Under the pieces are notes generated by a model. It was not told the DNA's origin, made no database searches, and saw only the letters and a program-made list of their open reading frames with translations. A DNA stretch of 64,000 nucleotides from Sisyra terminalis (Eukaryota; Arthropoda; Insecta; Neuroptera; Sisyridae). The stretch is taken from the NCBI GenBank assembly GCA_958496175.1, contig OY292279.1, positions 13,950,001 to 14,014,000 of the forward strand. The letters run 5' to 3'. The position numbers and the translations under genes are program-made. Shown piece after piece: positions 39,238-49,914 of this stretch. Within the stretch, counting starts at the first letter, position 1, and every line of letters begins with the position of its first letter.

Positions 39238-39459
39238 TAAACTAGCTGATCCCCGCGACTTCGTCTGCGTAACGTATTTTATTTTTCTTATTTCTTTTAC
39301 GAAAAATATAATCATACTTAAAAACACTTCACACTCTTGAAAAAGACACATTTAATAAACTGTTGCTTAGAATAAAATAGTTCTATGTAATAATCAATGA
39401 ATTTTCAAAAAAAATATTTATAAATATCTAAAAAGAGTATGTTCAATTGCGTATACCTA

Positions 39460-39477
39460 CGGTAGGTATACCTACCG
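39460..39477. repeat. perfect 18-bp palindrome
   Basis: CGGTAGGTATACCTACCG is exactly self-complementary. A partial third copy of GTATACCTAC precedes it. It lies within the RTE-like element and is probably a local oddity. Confidence 0.8.
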
Positions 39478-40172
39478 CGAACCAAATAATCCGTAAATCA
39501 ATCAGCACCTATACATAAATAACAAATATCGCCAAGCTCAATAAATTCGGTCTTAATTATGACTAAAAAAGTCGATAGTTATCAAAATACTCGCGTCAAA
39601 ATAACCCCCTCTCACTGTTTCGATTTCCAAATAAACCTTTTTCCAAAAACTATTACACTACTGCAATGTACAACACAACCGCGAAATTGAAATTTGTACA
39701 ATTGCACGAAACCCAGTTCTTCCATAATCATATGTAACCATTATGTATCTATAAACTTACTATTAAAATATCTGAATTTCAACTATATAATTAAACTATA
39801 TTGGATAGTTCAGAGTGCACCATACACGATTTGGCGTATGCCTTTTGCTGTGGAAGAGGATTTTAAATTTCTTTTATCATTCTGATGATATGATTATTTA
39901 TTATTTATCATTATGATGATTTCTGGCTGGAGTTGTGCATTTTTTTCGTGATCCCTTTCACGCACTTGCAAATAAAATATATTACCCCCTCCCACAAAAA
40001 AATCCTGAGTCCGCCCTTGTCTGTAGGGTAGGAATTTTCAAAAAAAAAATCTTATCACATGCCTTTAAGGAATACACCGAATATTAAAATTTCATCAGTC
40101 AGAGGGAGTATATAAATACACTATTTTATATATGCACGGTTTTAAAAACGTATTTACTTTAAGTTTTATTAC

Positions 40173-40173
<1 letters not shown>

Positions 40174-40226
<53 letters not shown>
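40174..40226 (+). repeat. (ATT)n microsatellite
   Basis: About 17 uninterrupted ATT units inside the RTE-like element. Likely polymorphic in length. Confidence 0.95.
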
Positions 40227-40837
40227 ATTTTTTTCGTTAATATTTCCTTACTGAGCAACCCTAAGGATCTATTTACAACAATTTTGTAAAAAAAAGTTTA
40301 CTGTCAGATTATTATCTATAAAAACATTTATATTCCAAAAAGGCAATTTTTTGTACTTTAAATTAAATTACTGTGCTTTTTATTAGTTCAACTAAAAATA
40401 TTAATACAGATCATTTTTTAACTTTTAAATATCTTTCCAATGATATATAACTCGCCTATCTAAAGTAATTTATTTTTCATCCCTCAGTTTTTACGTAGGG
40501 GGTACATTCCCTCATTATTTTTAAGGAATAATAAGTAGCTTAACGTGTGTGGGTAATGGTGTTGTATCTTAATATAAAGTTTCATTAAATTCGGTTGTTC
40601 CGTTCTTTAGTTAAATCACCAGCGCACGCGATGTAAGAAAGTTTTTTAGTAATTTTCTTACACATTATTGGAGTTTTAGTATGGATTTCTAACTTTTTTG
40701 AAAGTTTAATATAGCCTATGTTCACCGGAAATTATGTAGCTTCCCAACAGTGATAAAGTTTTTCAAATCGGTCAAGTAGTTTCGGAGCGTATTCAAAGCA
40801 AACAAACAATCAAATCTTTCCTCTTTATTTTAGTTTA

Positions 40838-40875
40838 AATTAGCTCACACTTTCGACTTCGTCTACGTAACATTG
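40838..40875 (+). mobile_element. start of a second RTE-like copy (fragment)
   Basis: AATTAGCTCACACTTTCGAC followed by TTCGTCTACGTAAC repeats the start seen at 39.24 kb, immediately after the end of that element. How far this copy extends to the right is unclear. Confidence 0.4.
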
Positions 40876-43295
40876 TCATTACAACAAATCCAAATTTTTT
40901 CTACTAATGCGAAAAAAAGGGATGAAAACTTATCCAATCGTTTTTTACGTGATTCACGCACAACGAATCTGGCTATCACATTATTAGTACAAATTTTTCA
41001 ATTTCAAAACGGCATTAATTGATATTTAATTGGAATATAAGGGTACAAAGAGGGGTATTTTTTTGAGGGTTGCGAATCTAATATAGGTAGATAGTGTAAT
41101 AAATATAACGTTAACATGTTGGAAAATGTGTATTTTATTTTCATTAGCGCAACGTTATTGAAGTCATGTCGAGAATTGAATTTAAAAGTAGTTTAAAATA
41201 AATTATTGACAAATCGCTTTTTAAATTCACGTTATTTTTTCACACAGCGGCAATAATAAGGGATGCCGCGTCATATTTACATTAGCGCTACTATTTTCAC
41301 CATTAGTTTCAACGAGGAAAACGACCAAGGAAAACCAAGGAAGTAATTATTAATTTCAGTTTAAAACGTGAAAAGCGTCAATTTTTCTTGATTAGTTTTT
41401 AAGACAATCGAATGAATCGGTCAAGTTTCTAATGATTCGATTGCATGTCATCCGAAACGAGTTATCGATATATTGTATTTGTAGCATATGTGCGTATTAT
41501 ACATACGTGCATGTGCATTTTTTTCTACATTTTAACACCCTTCTTGGTACTCGTGGTAAATTGTTCGTGTCGTGTTTTTCGGTCGCGGAAATCGAGTTGG
41601 GTTTCGATTTTGCAAATGATATTTTAAATCGTTTTAATAACGAATAGCCGCATTGGGGGATGTTTGCTTTGCGGACGGTTGAAAATTAAAGTACGTGTGG
41701 ATCGTTAAGTTATCGGGGCTTGAAAGGTTTTGAATTTTTAAAGGAAAACGCATTTTAAAGCTCGATTCATTACAAAGTGGCAGAAAAAAGGTTTTAATAA
41801 ATTTATTTATGAGTTTAGAGTGCATTTCTTCGATCAATAAGTGCAGTAAGCATTGTATTTTGAATTAAATGACTTGATTGAAGATGTATTTCAATGAAAA
41901 TTAGTTTGTACAATAGAAAACCATTAAAAGTTTCAAAAGAATAAAATTGCTATACTTTTACATACCTTCATATTTTTAACATATATTATTAATAAAAGTT
42001 TTAAATAAAATTTCTGAACCCATTTTTATTTTCAATTTCCCGCATTCAGAAAAGCTTTTAGGAAAATCAAAAGTTAAGTTTTTCTTCGTAGAAACTATGC
42101 ACTTGTATTATCGTTAAATGTGAATGTTTTGCATTTATTGGAAAACCATTTGCTGAACAATAATCTTTTTTCAGAGAATATAATTTTCATAAATGTATTT
42201 AAAATTATCTTCGGTAAGAAATACGGTAAAGTAAGAATTTCGAACAATTTATAAATTGCATGTTATCATTCCTAAGTTCGGATAATTTTAAATTTTAATA
42301 TACTTACTATATAGTTCTTTAAGAGGTAAAGTATGTGACCATACCATTTTTTGGTTCTTTTTTGTGCACTTTTATCAAGATTTATCATAAAATGATACAA
42401 TTGTTTCATATCAAAGAAATGTTTTTAAATAATTTTGAAACTTTTGCCATCAACTCAATATACGTATCCTTTTTTTCTCAATTGGCCTTTGTTGGCTATA
42501 TTTGGTGAAAAACAAGACATAATTATTGAAATATTGAAATTTTTTAACATATTATGATGGATCACAACCTATTTTGAGAAAAATTATCATGCCAAATTGC
42601 ATCTAAATTTTTTCACTACAATTCAATATTTTGGAAATTAGAAAAAAGCATCTTTTCATTTAGTATGTATTTGAAAAGTTAAATAAAAGTGTATTGAACA
42701 ATAAAATTTATTCTGGAAGTTCTCATGAAAAATCGGAAGGGAAAAATTTGGACTTTTTGATCTATTAGAAAAAAAGGACTATCCAGCTTTAAAGAACTTT
42801 AACAGAGATAACTGACATTGAAAGAAAAATGCAATCGCCCGAAGTATTAAACTTATTTCAATGTAGAAAAATTGGTCTAGGAAAGTAGAAAGACATCGAT
42901 TTTGAAAAAAGAAAAGATCTAACAAAAAGTACAGATTTCTATGCAGGACATTCAACGCTATGAAGTTTGACCTATCTAACAATGCTGGGTTTCAGTTGAC
43001 ATACAATTATAGAATTGGGGTTGTATAAAGTTGCCGGATCAACTTTATTATAAAGAATTATCAATGACTTCGTAAATTTTTAAAAAAATCTTAATAGTTT
43101 TTGATCATTTACGGAATTTTGGTTAAATTTTCCGATAAATAATCTAGTAAGTATTTATAAGTAGTAAGGAGCTTTTAAGGGATTAATAATGTTTCGCAAA
43201 ACTTCAAAAAATTTTATTTCATTGTTCTGTTAAACTTTTTTTTCAACCCTCAAGCAATTTTTTTTTAATTGAGAACCTAGATATTGATATTTAGT
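40876..43295. other. non-genic stretch, no gene seen
   Basis: Mostly AT-rich. 41.24-41.35 kb (AGCGGCAATAATAAGGGATGCCGCG) and 41.40-41.70 kb are denser and may contain control elements. The three short open frames at 41.43-41.84 kb, on both strands, have no recognisable product. 41.85-43.29 kb shows nothing. Confidence 0.5.
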
Positions 43296-44312
43296 AGCAG
43301 ATTTAGGTCCGATGCCGCCCTAGGTTCCATTCGATATGTCACCCTTATTGATCCAATACAAGGTGGTTGTGAAGATAAAAAAATCTTAGTTTCAAAAATT
43401 TAATTTATAAATTAATTTTTATATATTTTTATAACACTTCTTACTTATTTACATATAATTTTTCAAATATAACTTACTAATTTCAATAATATTTTTCAAC
43501 AATGAATATAACTCACTGCTTTTTTCCAACTATCACTTATGATATAAGTTTCTTCATTTTAGCCTTTGATCGCGGAAAAATGTTGATTATATAATCGAAA
43601 ACAATTTCTTACACTAATTGAGCTTCAATAGATAATATTTTCATGGCATAAAGTAAATCTTGGCTCACATTTGCACGTAAGTAAATTTCCAATCATTCTA
43701 GAGGGGAAAAAGATCTTTCTACTGAACAATTTGGCGCTGGGATTAAAAAAATGCACAGAGCAATGTTAACATTGAGGTAAACATCTCCAAGATTCCATGA
43801 TGTAATATAATCCATAAATTTTCGGATGTCTTTAGTATTGAATCATTAAGAAGATAATGTAAGAGAATATATACATTTATGAAGGTCTCTTCTAAATCGT
43901 GGGCGTACTAGATTGTTTTATATAAGTACAACGTATTTCGAGTACCAGGATTCGCGTAGGACTTTAAATGTTCTAACAAAAAAGGATCCAATTTTGCAAA
44001 AAGTTCTAGATTAAAAAAGTATTATTATGAGAATCTCCAATTTATTCTGAATGTCCCCGGAATAGCAATTCTGCAATTGCCAGAGATTTAACAATAGAAA
44101 AATGTGATGTATTAAATTGGAAAGAAAATTCTAAGATACAATATTTATTTATTATACTTTATTCAATATGTTCCATATATTCTAATCGAAACAAATTCAA
44201 ATTAATGTTTGAATTTAAATTGTACGTATATTCTTAGCTTTTAAAATTTTGGCGTTCCAAAAAATATGCCGCCCCTAAAACCATGCCACCCTTGGCCTGG
44301 GCCTTAAAGGTC
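43296..44312 (-). pseudogene. decayed hAT-family transposase element
   Basis: On the minus strand the C-terminal hAT dimerisation region is readable near 43.79-43.62 kb: NVNIALCIFLIPAPNCSVER, then SFSPLE, a stop, LEIYLRANVSQDLLYAMKIL and SIEAQLV. An upstream piece near 44.0-43.86 kb reads LFAKLDPFLLEHLKSYANPG, then YLYKTI and a stop, matching the DPFL...H...GNPG block of ZMYM-type hAT transposases. At least two in-frame stops and missing segments make it non-functional. The margins carry related words (GATGCCGCCCTAGG at 43.31 kb; ATGCCGCCCC and CCATGCCACCC at 44.27 kb). Exact ends are uncertain. The right side abuts a Tc1-like element. Confidence 0.75.
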
Positions 44313-44314
44313 TA

Positions 44315-44931
44315 TAGTCCCGGGCCATATTATTAGACGCACTTAAGATTTTTTTACAAAATCTACATACTCTACTAAATAAAATTTAATATGGTTTACT
44401 TTCTACATTATAAGCAGTTGTATTGATTTTTAAGAAACATATTTTCTGGATAAGGGTAAAACCTTGTTTTTTATCCCTATTAGCCTACTTTAGGATAATA
44501 GCCTTGCTTTGAAACCCATTGAAAATATGTGGAAATTGCTGAAGAAAAAAGTAGCTAAACAGGTGGTCACAACAGAAAAATAGCCCTTTGAAAAAATTTT
44601 CACTTATCATCATCCACGAATACATCAGACGGTATTGTCCTATATAGACTGCATACTGCGCAGAATTAGAACTTAAATATCATTAAACGAGCTTTCAATT
44701 AAATATTAAACAATTCAATTCGCCATAATTAAGATGTTTAATTAATTTGATGGTAAAAATTTATTTTTAATTAATATGATTTTTGGTTATGCTAGTTGGT
44801 AATAAGCGTAATAATTTAAATTTGTACAGGAAAGTTAAACCCAATCAAAAATATGAACCCAAAATAAAATAGCTTTTACTTCAGGTTTTATACAAAACCT
44901 TTAGTGCGTCTATTAATATGACCAGGAACTG
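44315..44931 (+). mobile_element. decayed Tc1/mariner-type element
   Basis: Terminal inverted repeats of about 33 bp: the left starts TAGTCCCGGGCCATATTATT and continues AGACGCACTTAAG; the right (reverse complement) starts CAGTTCCTGGTCATATTAAT and continues AGACGCACTAAAG. TA dinucleotides flank both ends (44313-44314, 44932-44933), the standard Tc1 target-site duplication. On the plus strand near 44.51 kb a frame reads NPIENMWKLLKKKVAKQV, the conserved Tc1 transposase block around the last acidic catalytic region, followed by a stop and RRIRT-like residues. At 617 bp it is internally deleted and inactive. Confidence 0.8.
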
Positions 44932-44968
44932 TAAATGTAAATCCGTCACTATTGATATTATAAGTAAA

Positions 44969-45135
44969 TTTTTTTTTGTTTATTTACTGCCACTTTATAA
45001 CTATTAAGATCGTAAGTGACTCGAGTGGTTTTAAAAATCCGTATTCGAAAAATATCGAAAATTTGCTTAATTCGAGGACCGAACCCAACACCTTCCATTT
45101 TTGTTGCAGTCCTCTTTACCACTCTGCCACCAATA
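44969..45135 (-). mobile_element. tRNA-derived SINE
   Basis: On the minus strand a tRNA-like head has box A TGGCAGAGTGG (45129-45119) and box B GGTTCGGTCC (45085-45076), properly spaced for RNA polymerase III. A tRNA-unrelated body of about 80 nt follows, then an A-rich tail (AATAAACAAAAAAAAA). The head does not fold into a full tRNA. The 60-codon minus-strand frame across it is coincidental. No clear target-site duplication was found. Confidence 0.6.
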
Positions 45136-45379
45136 GACATGAAAACAATTTTATTTTGGTCTCAAATAATTGAAGCTTTACAAGCAAAAGCTCTCAAAGC
45201 TCGTTTGCCTTTTTTGCGTTTCATTTTTTGAATTTTTTCATTTCTTGTCAGTTTTTTTGCATGTTAAAAAAGAAATTCATTATTCGCGGTTAACGATGAG
45301 CGTCAAATGAGTTTTCTCCATATAGAAAATTACGACAATACGCTGACGAGGGAAAAACATTTTCCAATAAGACAAACGT

Positions 45380-45620
45380 CGTCCGCAGACAGACATGTAT
45401 TGGATGTTTAGCACTTTTTTCAGGGCCCTCAACACAAAATGTCGATAGCGAAGGCGTCTCTGGAATTCAGTTAAAACTAATTAAAACTGTTGTTTTAGTC
45501 CCCTCGCGTAACATTCGTCAGACATTCGCAACTCCGTTCCTGGAACGGGAAAACTCCCATCTCGTGGAGGTCTCAACCTCATTCCATCGTTCGATCTTCG
45601 ACTCCTGTATATTGGCAATA
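45380..45620. promoter_or_regulatory. candidate conserved non-coding element
   Basis: Dense, non-repetitive sequence: ACGTCGTCCGCAGACAGACATG, CAGGGCCCTCAAC, GTCGATAGCGAAGGCGTC, TTTTAGTCCCCTCGCG and GGAACGGGAAAACTCCC. No long open frame. It stands out strongly from its AT-rich flanks between ftz and the presumed Antp side. Confidence 0.35.
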
Positions 45621-46863
45621 ATAAATCGGTGACTTGTTAACGAAATTTTAAAAAAGATAAACAAAACCCATTTATTTTACACAAAAAAAATCTAAGACCT
45701 GATAATATTTAAGCTAACCCAGAGGACAGCAAAAATGTGTACCCGAGTAAAAGGAAGTTATTCAATGATTAGATCATTTTTTTTTAAATTGGAAATCTGA
45801 CCGTTAAAAAAATCCAATCATTATTTTTTCCCTACATGATTTCAAAAATAAAATCAAAAAAATAAGAGATTTATATTAATTTCCTCAATCTAAGATTTAC
45901 ACGAAAGCATCTTGTGAAAGTACATTTCCGTTTTGTAATTGACTTGTTATACTTGCGATAGGAACAAACGGACAAAAAAAAATGCAACCTGCATGCGAAT
46001 ATTGACGCGCAAAAACGCAACACTCAATCGCATGACAAACTAACAACCGTTTGTTACATAAAATGATAAAAAAACCAAAAACCACCTTCCTGATTTCCAT
46101 TCTTTACACGTACGTATAGATCAATGGATCGTTCGAAACATGGCAGAATACAAATTTGAAAAAAAAATAAACGTAACGCGGAAAAATTCTACATTAACAC
46201 AAGAGGTTACAAATCATTATGATAAGAATAATTGTCTCATTAAAATTATTCTTTTATCAAGCTAATGTGTAAAAACATCATTCTTTGTTTCCGATACAGA
46301 AATAAATTGCAATTGGTATTCAAGACAAAAAATGACTTTATTTAACATCTGTTTAAATATCGCGCGATTAAAATCTCACATGAATCTTGATCATGTACTA
46401 AGCTTTTGTCGTGTTGTTAAAAGATCCACATCTTTGCATTTTTGAATGCAATAAATCTTAAATAAATATCCAAATACAATCACGCAATAATCAATATGTG
46501 AGTTTAAAATGCAAAAAATACGGCTACTTGTTATTGGGGAACAGTAAAAATTAGATTGATAAAAGCTTGTAAAAACTATTTAGATAATCTGTACGGTTAA
46601 AGTTTTAATATTTTCAATAAAAATTACTATTGACATTCTGCTCAAAATTTCAGAAGGATCCTGATTCATATTTGATAATAAATTTAATTAAATGAAAAAA
46701 TTGTCAAAATTGCTACAATAATTCTCCTTTTAAGGTTTCTATTTCTCTTGAAAAACTGTTATTAACGATTTTAAAAAAATATTAATTTTTTTAATTACAT
46801 GCAAACATATTTTGTGGGCTCTTTTCCAAAGTTAATTTGTATCTATTTATATTCAGATTTTAT
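45621..46863. other. non-genic stretch, no gene seen
   Basis: AT-rich. 45.93-46.14 kb is somewhat denser (GCGAATATTGACGCGC, GATCAATGGATCG). No supported ORF or repeat end. Confidence 0.5.
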
Positions 46864-47101
46864 AGGAATTTTTTATTTTTGTACAACACATTTCATCTGT
46901 TTCTCGACTTCTTCAGAAACTAATATAATTATTAATAACTCATTTTAACTGTCAATTATCATACAAAATACACATACATTCAAGATAGCATTATAGGTAA
47001 TTGACAGTTAAATTAGGTATTCTAGAATTATATTTGAACCTGAAGAAGTCAGGAAACCACAGAAACGTGTTGTACAATAATAAAATAAAATAAAAGTTCC
47101 T
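46864..47101. repeat. palindromic repeat with hammerhead-like motif
   Basis: The left arm (46864-46959) and right arm (46997-47101) are reverse complements over about 100 bp with some indels, sharing GTACAACAC, GACTTCTTCAG and TTTAACTGTCAATTA. The right arm, plus strand, reads CCTGAAGAAGTC...CACAGAAACGTGTTGTACAA: a hammerhead order with CUGAAGA in place of CUGAUGA, and TTGAAC able to pair with GTACAA as stem I. Related to the 59.3 kb palindrome and probably a Penelope-like terminal unit. Confidence 0.6.
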
Positions 47102-47414
47102 AAAAAAAGAGAAAATTAATAATAATATATGAAGAAATAAGAGAGAAGGATTTCCTTCCGAATAGATTTTGAGAACTTAGTCATTATAAGTGCTTAGAAT
47201 TTAACAGCTTACATTTTATTCAGTTGAATACTTGTTTAGTATAAAATTATGCTACTACTAAAAGAATATCAAACTATTAGAAAAAACAGACTATGGTATA
47301 TAATCATTAAGTAAAAATTTTTATGACAAAGAATTATAGCAAAAAATCAATGGTAAAGAGACGGGATTCATGGTTCAAGGCCTCAAAGCACTGATATGGT
47401 TTCTCATTAATATA

Positions 47415-48306
47415 TTTGGTGTACCAGAAAGTAATTTCGTTTTTAAACCTAAAGTCATTCAATTGCCATTTATCGGATTATAATTTATTTCAAAGTAGTA
47501 CTAAATACATCATATGATTAAAGTGACTTATTAACTTGTAAAAAAATTTAAAAAATATTTTTTATTTCAAAACCTATATTGAAATGGTAGAACCAAAAAC
47601 CCGAACGGTTATTAATTTGGTATTCTATGCTCATCGAGTTTCACAGGATACCAAGGCAAAGTTGTTACTTAAAACATTTTCAATGTTTCCCGAAGTGAAT
47701 TAGATGTTTGTTAAAGCCAAATGAGTTTTTTAAAGTTTAAATTCGATAATTTTCTCCAAAAGGTACCAACGAAGAATGGTAAAAAAATTAACAAATAAGA
47801 TATTGAAGGGGGAAATGGTGCCAAATTTATGCCAGAAATTCAAAAAGCTATCAAATAATCCTAATTAATCTTGGTCAATGAACCAAATACCCAAAAGTAC
47901 TTAAGAACTATTAATAGAGAAAATTCTATGCTGCAACACGGTAATATAAGACTCCTTTGCAGAAAAATATCTCTGGAAAAACTAATTAATTAAGGGGGCT
48001 GGAGCCGTACTCATTGCCGTACCCACTATAATTGTCTAAAATTATTCCATCGGATTGCATCTTATTTCAATCGTAGCAACAATTACTTAGTGATACAAAA
48101 ATTGAATACTTAAGTGATTTACAAAATGAATTTTCCTTAGTAATCAATTGATTTTACTGATTTGGTATTAAACATTTGCGCACTAGGTGACATAACGTTT
48201 ATACTAGTGAAGCTGATTATATCATTGATTTAAAATCCAAAGTTATAACAAAATTTAGGGTTTTAATTGTATATTAAGAAACGAAATTACTTTCCAGTAC
48301 ACTTAA
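47415..48306. mobile_element. TA-flanked transposon relic, 892 bp
   Basis: The left end TTTGGTGTACCAGAAAGTAA and right end (reverse complement TTAAGTGTACTGGAAAGTAA) both continue TTTCGTTT, and both are flanked by TA (47413-47414, 48307-48308). That is a Tc1/mariner-type arrangement. A 39-codon plus-strand frame from 47584 (MVEPKTRTVINLVFYAHRVS) ends in a stop, and further frames are broken. I do not recognise a DDE motif, so the superfamily rests on the termini alone. Confidence 0.6.
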
Positions 48307-48854
48307 TATATCTTCAGAGCAACAGTTTCTAAAATTGTACTGATCAATTGGATCGTCAACTGTTAATTTTCGGATACGATGGATTAAGAAATAGAAGAAA
48401 GCAAAATATACATATTGAAAAAACCAAACCAGAACCTTCGTATTTTCAAATACGTATTTCGTATACCAAGTAAATGTTTTTATTGAATTATCAAAAATAG
48501 GGTCAACAGTTATTCATAATTTTTTTAATTATCACTCGGAAATAATAATTAAATTATTTATCAATGTTAAAAATTAGCTAGTTCATATGATCCCTTGAAA
48601 AAAAAAAAAACCTGTGTAATGAATATTCTCTGGTATGACGATACTGACACCTAAGTTTCATTTTAAAATCAATTTTCTGACCCTTTGCCTAATAACACAT
48701 TTTTCTAAGCCTTCCCACTTGTTCCAATCATCAATTTTCCGTTTTTTTTTTCCAATTTTCCTTACCCACTATTATAAAATCGCCAATAACAAAATTCAAT
48801 TTTTCAAAATCAATTTGTTGGTAACATTTTTCTTTTTCTGTCGATTAACGTTAT
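48307..48854. other. non-genic stretch, no gene seen
   Basis: AT-rich with poly-A and poly-T runs. An 80-codon plus-strand frame at 48635-48877 is Phe/Leu-rich with no motif and is taken as compositional. Confidence 0.5.
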
Positions 48855-49914
48855 TCAAATGGGGGACCCGTGTATGAATGCGTGAATAAACCGACGATTT
48901 TCCCTTTGTTTTTTCTTTCTCAAATCAAACCGTGCAATCGGGTACGAGGCGCGATAGAAAAAAATACCATTTTCTCTATTCAACGGAAAAGAGATTAAAT
49001 TTTTTATCAATGGTCTGTGTAATCGGAAAAAAACATCGTCAACTTTGATATTTTTTTTTTTTGGAATTGTTTTAATTTGACGAAAAAATACGGAAAAGCT
49101 AGAAATAACTAACGGAAGATTGCCATAAATCGTAAAACGGTCCCCGTCTTCATCATTCATTTCCACATGCACCAGTCTTTCAATGGATTCTTCATCAAAA
49201 ACTTTTTAAATGACTTAATAATAGAAATTTGAGGAGATTTCACAGTCCCGCATTTAAGCATTTTCTATTCAGTTCCTATCATTTAAATATTTCCTATTTC
49301 CCATTTGGTTTTTTCTGCTGTTGTTTCTAAGAGATGGTTTGTTTGCAGACATAGAAAAAATAGTGGAAATTCCAAGTAAATTTCTTAAATTTTCAAAAGA
49401 AAGATGTCTAATTTTGCAGTTTAGATCCAGTACTGTTGTTTTGGCTGTCGAACACATGTCTACTTCCACATATACAAACACCGGTGTCATGCTCGATAAA
49501 TGTTCACTTATGTTTCTATTAAAACACACTTTAGAATATTTCACAAACGGACCCCGCCATATATAACAAAGAAACAAGTCCATTTAACAAAGATAAGACA
49601 CTAAAACCTTACGTAAATAAACATTTTTTGATCCCAATATAAAAAATAATGACAAAATGTTCATTTCTCCCGCACACAAATTGCTACTTCTACACGAAAT
49701 CGCTTGCCAAGTAAAACATCATTTTATCCAAGTCTGCGATGCGATCATCAAAAGTGAAAATGAAAATGTATTTTACCTGAATTTTATTATTATTATTATT
49801 CATATTTTCTTTGATCTCATCCACAATATCCGACATATTCACGCCTGGGATGTCATGAATCATCTTTGTTTCGAACTCATCCATAAAGCAATAGACGAAA
49901 AAATCTTTTAACAT
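48855..49914 (-). other. cluster of unexplained open frames (possible gene or relic)
   Basis: Three minus-strand frames follow one another, with shadow frames on the plus strand. From 49914: MLKDFFVYCFMDEFETKMIH, an acidic stretch (MSDIVDEIKENMNNNNN), then a possible donor CAG|GTAAAA at about 49776. From 49583: a frame containing SSMTPVFVYVEVDMC and LSFENLRNLLGISTIFSM. From about 49205: KVFDEESIERLVHVEMNDED and GDRFTIYGNLPLVISS. The composition is more protein-like than elsewhere in this intergenic DNA. I recognise no family, acceptors are not convincing, and plus-strand frames of 81-84 codons overlap. It may be a small multi-exon gene, a gene relic or chance. Confidence 0.2.

Larger units (their letters stand above)
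39242..40833 (+). mobile_element. decayed RTE-like non-LTR element
   Basis: It begins AGCTGATCCCCGCGACTTCGTC, a motif that heads many insect RTE-like repeats. It ends with the equally typical series ATAGCCTATGTTC, ATGTAGCTTCCCAACAGTGA, TTTTTCAAATCGGTCAAGTAG, TTTCGGAGCG and CAAATCTTTCCTCTTTATT. No reverse-transcriptase frame survives, so it is deleted and degenerate. The interior hosts an (ATT)n tract and CCTGAGTCCGCCCTTG near 40.00 kb, which looks like a hAT terminus nested inside. A second, fainter start follows at 40838. Confidence 0.55.

Noticed and set aside
40174..40226. CRISPR-like or coding repeat
   Set aside because: It is a simple (ATT)n microsatellite in an insect genome, with no spacers.
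45072..45131. Functional tRNA gene
   Set aside because: Box A and B are present, but the acceptor and T stems do not pair properly and an A-tailed body follows, so it is a SINE head.
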